A stretch of 6,668 nt of DNA from Oscillospiraceae bacterium (GTDB taxonomy: Bacteria > Bacillota > Clostridia > Oscillospirales > Acutalibacteraceae), in NCBI GenBank assembly GCA_029004655.1, contig JAQVYP010000096.1, positions 1 through 6,668 on the forward strand, in the 5' to 3' direction. The notes beneath the pieces were generated by a model. It saw only the letters and a list, made by a program, of their open reading frames with translations. It was not told the DNA's origin and searched no databases. This document shows, in pieces, positions 4,742 through 6,668 of the stretch (within the stretch, counting starts at the first letter, position 1; each line of letters begins with the position of its first letter). Made by a program: the position numbers and the translations under genes.

Positions 4742-5002
4742 TGTGATTTAATTATTTTGTAAATATTTGTTGCAAAAAATAATAATCACAAAAAATCAAA
4801 ACAAATATAAAAAACGAAAATCTTAATGATTTGCATTTGAATTTCTGTTTAAGATTCAGTTTTGGTTCATGAATTTTAAGGTCATATTCGAATTTTAAAA
4901 TAGAAATGCAATTAAAAGACAGTTTCTTTTTACGATTATGTAACTTGTTTAGTCTGGTTTTAAAAATTGTCTGGACAGTTTAATAAAATAATGTTGAATG
5001 CA

Positions 5003-5036
5003 ACCGCCTAAGCGTAATGATAGGCGGTATTTTATT
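5003..5036 (+). terminator. GC-rich hairpin terminator upstream of sulP
   Basis: ACCGCCTA (5003-5010) and TAGGCGGT (5021-5028) pair perfectly over 8 bp around a 10-base loop, followed by ATTTTATT. It stands out in very AT-rich DNA and ends 53 bases before the sulP ATG. It could end the upstream candidate RNA or act as an attenuator of sulP. Confidence 0.7.
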
Positions 5037-5089
5037 GCGAAATTCGATTTTTAAATATTATATACACAAAAAGATTGAGGGTTATTTTA

Positions 5090-6668
5090 ATGTTATCTCG
5101 TTATGTTAAGCGAATGCAAACAGAATTTCATGGTTATAATCTTAATAGATTGATTGGAGATTTGATGGCGGGTCTCACGGTGTGCGCAGTGGCATTGCCG
5201 TTGGCTTTAGCATTCGGAGTCAGTTGCGGAGCCACCGCTGCGGCAGGACTTATCACTGCGATTATTGCCGGAATCGTGATAAGCGCTCTTTCGGGTGCGT
5301 CGTATCAAATTTCAGGGCCTACGGGTGCGATGTCAGCTGTTTTGATTACCATTGTTGCTAAGGACGGCGGTCAACTGAACGGAGTGTTTTTAGTTAGCCT
5401 TATGGCCGGAATAGTGTTGTTGGTTTTGGGAGTATTCAAGCTAGGCAGATTGGTCAGCGTAATACCTCATCCGGTTATTGTCGGTTTCACTTCTGGTATT
5501 GCAATTATTATCGCCATGGGACAAATTGATAACTTCTTTGGCACCACTTCAAGTGGCACTTCAATTATAGAAAAACTGGCTTCATATGGAAAAAATGGTT
5601 TTGTTCCTTATATGCCATCTATGTTAATCGGATTGTTTGTAGTGGCCGTTATGATTTTGTGGCCTAAAAAATGGAACGCAAAAGTCCCGTCATCATTGGT
5701 TGCTATTATTCTTGCAGCAATAGTATCCGCTGTATTCAGTTTAGATGTTGCACAGGTTGGAGAAATTCCAAAAACATTGTTGCCACCGAATAGACTGGAT
5801 TTATCAAGTCTTGATTTTAAGGCTATTCCATCATATTTTAGCGCCGCAATCACAGTTGCCGCATTGGGCATGATTGAAAGTCTTTTGTGCGGTGCAAGTG
5901 CCTCAAATATGAAAAACGAGAGCTTTGACGCAGACATCGAATTAGTCGGTCAAGGAATAGGCAATATTTTGATTCCGTTCTTTGGCGGTGTTCCCGCAAC
6001 GGCGGCAATTGCCAGAACCAGTGTTGCTATAAAGTCAGGTGGTCAAACACGTTTAACTGGTGTTTTTCATGCCATGTTTTTACTCGCATCAATGTTTCTG
6101 CTCGGTGGGGTTATGTCACAGCTTCCGATGGCGGCATTGGCAGGAGTGCTGATGGTAACTGCTTTCAGAATGAATGAATGGTCAGAGATTAAGTCTATGT
6201 TTAAAATGGGATTCAAGAGCGAAATTTTGCAATATTCAGTTACAATGCTTGCTACGGTTGTGTTTGATTTGACCGTTGCAATTATAATCGGAATTGTGTT
6301 TAGTTTGCTTGCATTTTTGTCTAAGGCAATTGATATTGACGTTAATTTTTCAAGAGTTGAGTCCGACCGTATGCCTGAGGTTGATGTTGCCAACTGCAAG
6401 CATACAGTTGTTGTTTATATCACAGGCGCTGTGTTCTTTGCAAACTTTGAAAAATTGCAATCAGAATTAAAAGAAATGCCAAAAAGCCGTTGTATTATAT
6501 TCTCAATGCGTGGAGTTTCGGTGATTGATGCAACAGCGGCAAAGAGCTTTCTTGGAATATTGGAATCATATCGTAATGAGGGCAAAGAAATTTTGCTGTG
6601 CGGCGTTAATCCGAATGTAAAAACAATTTTGGATCGTGCCGGTGTAGACGAAATTCTAGGCGAAAACG
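5090..6668 (+). CDS. SulP-family inorganic anion transporter with STAS domain, 3' end missing
   Basis: The frame stays open for 526 codons to the window edge. The membrane domain spans about residues 22-425 with many hydrophobic helices. Family motifs are SGPTGAM (75-81), IPHPVIVGFTSGIAI (125-139), IESLL with E263, and GQGIGNILIPFFGGVPATA followed by AIARTS (287-311). A cytoplasmic STAS domain begins near 438 (HTVVVYITGAVFFANF) and includes the VIDATA loop (478-483), equivalent to the SpoIIAA nucleotide-binding loop. Bacterial SulP proteins import sulfate, bicarbonate or dicarboxylates, usually by proton or sodium coupling; the substrate cannot be read from sequence alone, so sulfate and bicarbonate remain open. 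GAGGG (5077-5081) lies 8 bases before the ATG. Transcription may start at a weak promoter near 5035-5064 or by read-through from 4685. Full-length members have about 500-560 residues, so little is missing. Confidence 0.93.
   Translation, partial: MLSRYVKRMQTEFHGYNLNRLIGDLMAGLTVCAVALPLALAFGVSCGATAAAGLITAIIAGIVISALSGASYQISGPTGAMSAVLITIVAKDGGQLNGVFLVSLMAGIVLLVLGVFKLGRLVSVIPHPVIVGFTSGIAIIIAMGQIDNFFGTTSSGTSIIEKLASYGKNGFVPYMPSMLIGLFVVAVMILWPKKWNAKVPSSLVAIILAAIVSAVFSLDVAQVGEIPKTLLPPNRLDLSSLDFKAIPSYFSAAITVAALGMIESLLCGASASNMKNESFDADIELVGQGIGNILIPFFGGVPATAAIARTSVAIKSGGQTRLTGVFHAMFLLASMFLLGGVMSQLPMAALAGVLMVTAFRMNEWSEIKSMFKMGFKSEILQYSVTMLATVVFDLTVAIIIGIVFSLLAFLSKAIDIDVNFSRVESDRMPEVDVANCKHTVVVYITGAVFFANFEKLQSELKEMPKSRCIIFSMRGVSVIDATAAKSFLGILESYRNEGKEILLCGVNPNVKTILDRAGVDEILGEN

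Larger units (their letters stand above)
4720..5036 (+). ncRNA. Candidate small RNA of about 315 bases (or long sulP leader)
   Basis: The unit runs from the start predicted by the perfect promoter to the T-tract of the terminator at 5003. It has no ORF with a Shine-Dalgarno site. Visible pairings are the palindrome at 4730-4741, a two-part stem AAAAC/GTTTT plus AATCTTAA/TTAAGATT (4811-4826 with 4849-4863), and the 3' terminator. I cannot match it to 6S, SRP, tmRNA, RNase P or any riboswitch class I know. No sequence complementary to the terminator arm is evident upstream, so an antiterminator is not supported and a free-standing RNA is slightly preferred over an attenuated leader. Boundaries are estimates. 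Confidence 0.45.

Noticed and set aside
4720..5036. 6S RNA or a known riboswitch in the sulP leader
   Set aside because: The 5' and 3' ends do not pair into a long 6S-type stem, and I see no conserved core of any riboswitch class that I know.
5035..5064. Weak promoter TTGCGA with TATATA directly before sulP
   Set aside because: Four of six matches at the -35 box with an 18-base gap, overlapping the terminator tail, and a very short leader; possible but too weak to list as a feature.
5608..6399. Minus-strand open frames opposite sulP
   Set aside because: They lie entirely opposite the SulP coding sequence, whose motifs are intact throughout.

Overview
The window looks like a stretch of a low-GC Clostridia chromosome, most plausibly an Oscillospiraceae/Ruminococcaceae-type gut bacterium. 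This is an inference from the AT-rich intergenic DNA, the strong Shine-Dalgarno sites, the near-consensus sigma-A promoters, the short 419-residue LeuC type, a short SH3-less DtxR-family regulator and a tRNA gene with an encoded CCA. I cannot name a species.

Left part (1-1447, minus strand): a leftward gene row begins at a good sigma-A promoter (1447-1419). It reads a small DtxR/MntR-type metal-dependent regulator (935-1297, TTG start), then a family 2 rhamnosyltransferase-like glycosyltransferase (142-918), then the first 47 codons of dTDP-4-dehydrorhamnose reductase RmlD, whose start overlaps the glycosyltransferase stop (TAATG). This is a cell-surface rhamnose polysaccharide module with a metalloregulator at its head.

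Middle (1448-3953, plus strand): leuC and leuD, the two subunits of 3-isopropylmalate dehydratase, lie between two copies of the same small repeat. The copy at 1765-1924 is a complete MITE-like element with 17/19-matched terminal inverted repeats and a candidate TTTA target duplication. The copy at 3781-3899 lacks its right end, and its first base completes the leuD stop codon. The leuC leader holds a palindrome over the promoter and a CodY-like box. leuA and leuB are not in the window.

Right-middle (3954-5089): a perfect-consensus promoter drives tRNA-Pro(CGG). After it come a hairpin, a 76-residue single-pass membrane protein gene, and a second, nearly identical hairpin with a T-tract. Then a second perfect-consensus promoter (4685-4713) is followed by about 290 bases with no convincing ORF and a GC-rich hairpin terminator (5003-5036). 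This makes a candidate unannotated small RNA, or a long leader of the next gene.

Right end (5090-6668): a SulP-family anion transporter with a C-terminal STAS domain, open at the window edge.

The most interesting unexplained signals are the promoter-terminator unit without a gene at 4685-5036, the MITE pair bracketing leuCD, and the duplicated hairpin around the small membrane protein gene. I found no CRISPR array, transposase, phage gene or recognisable defence system.
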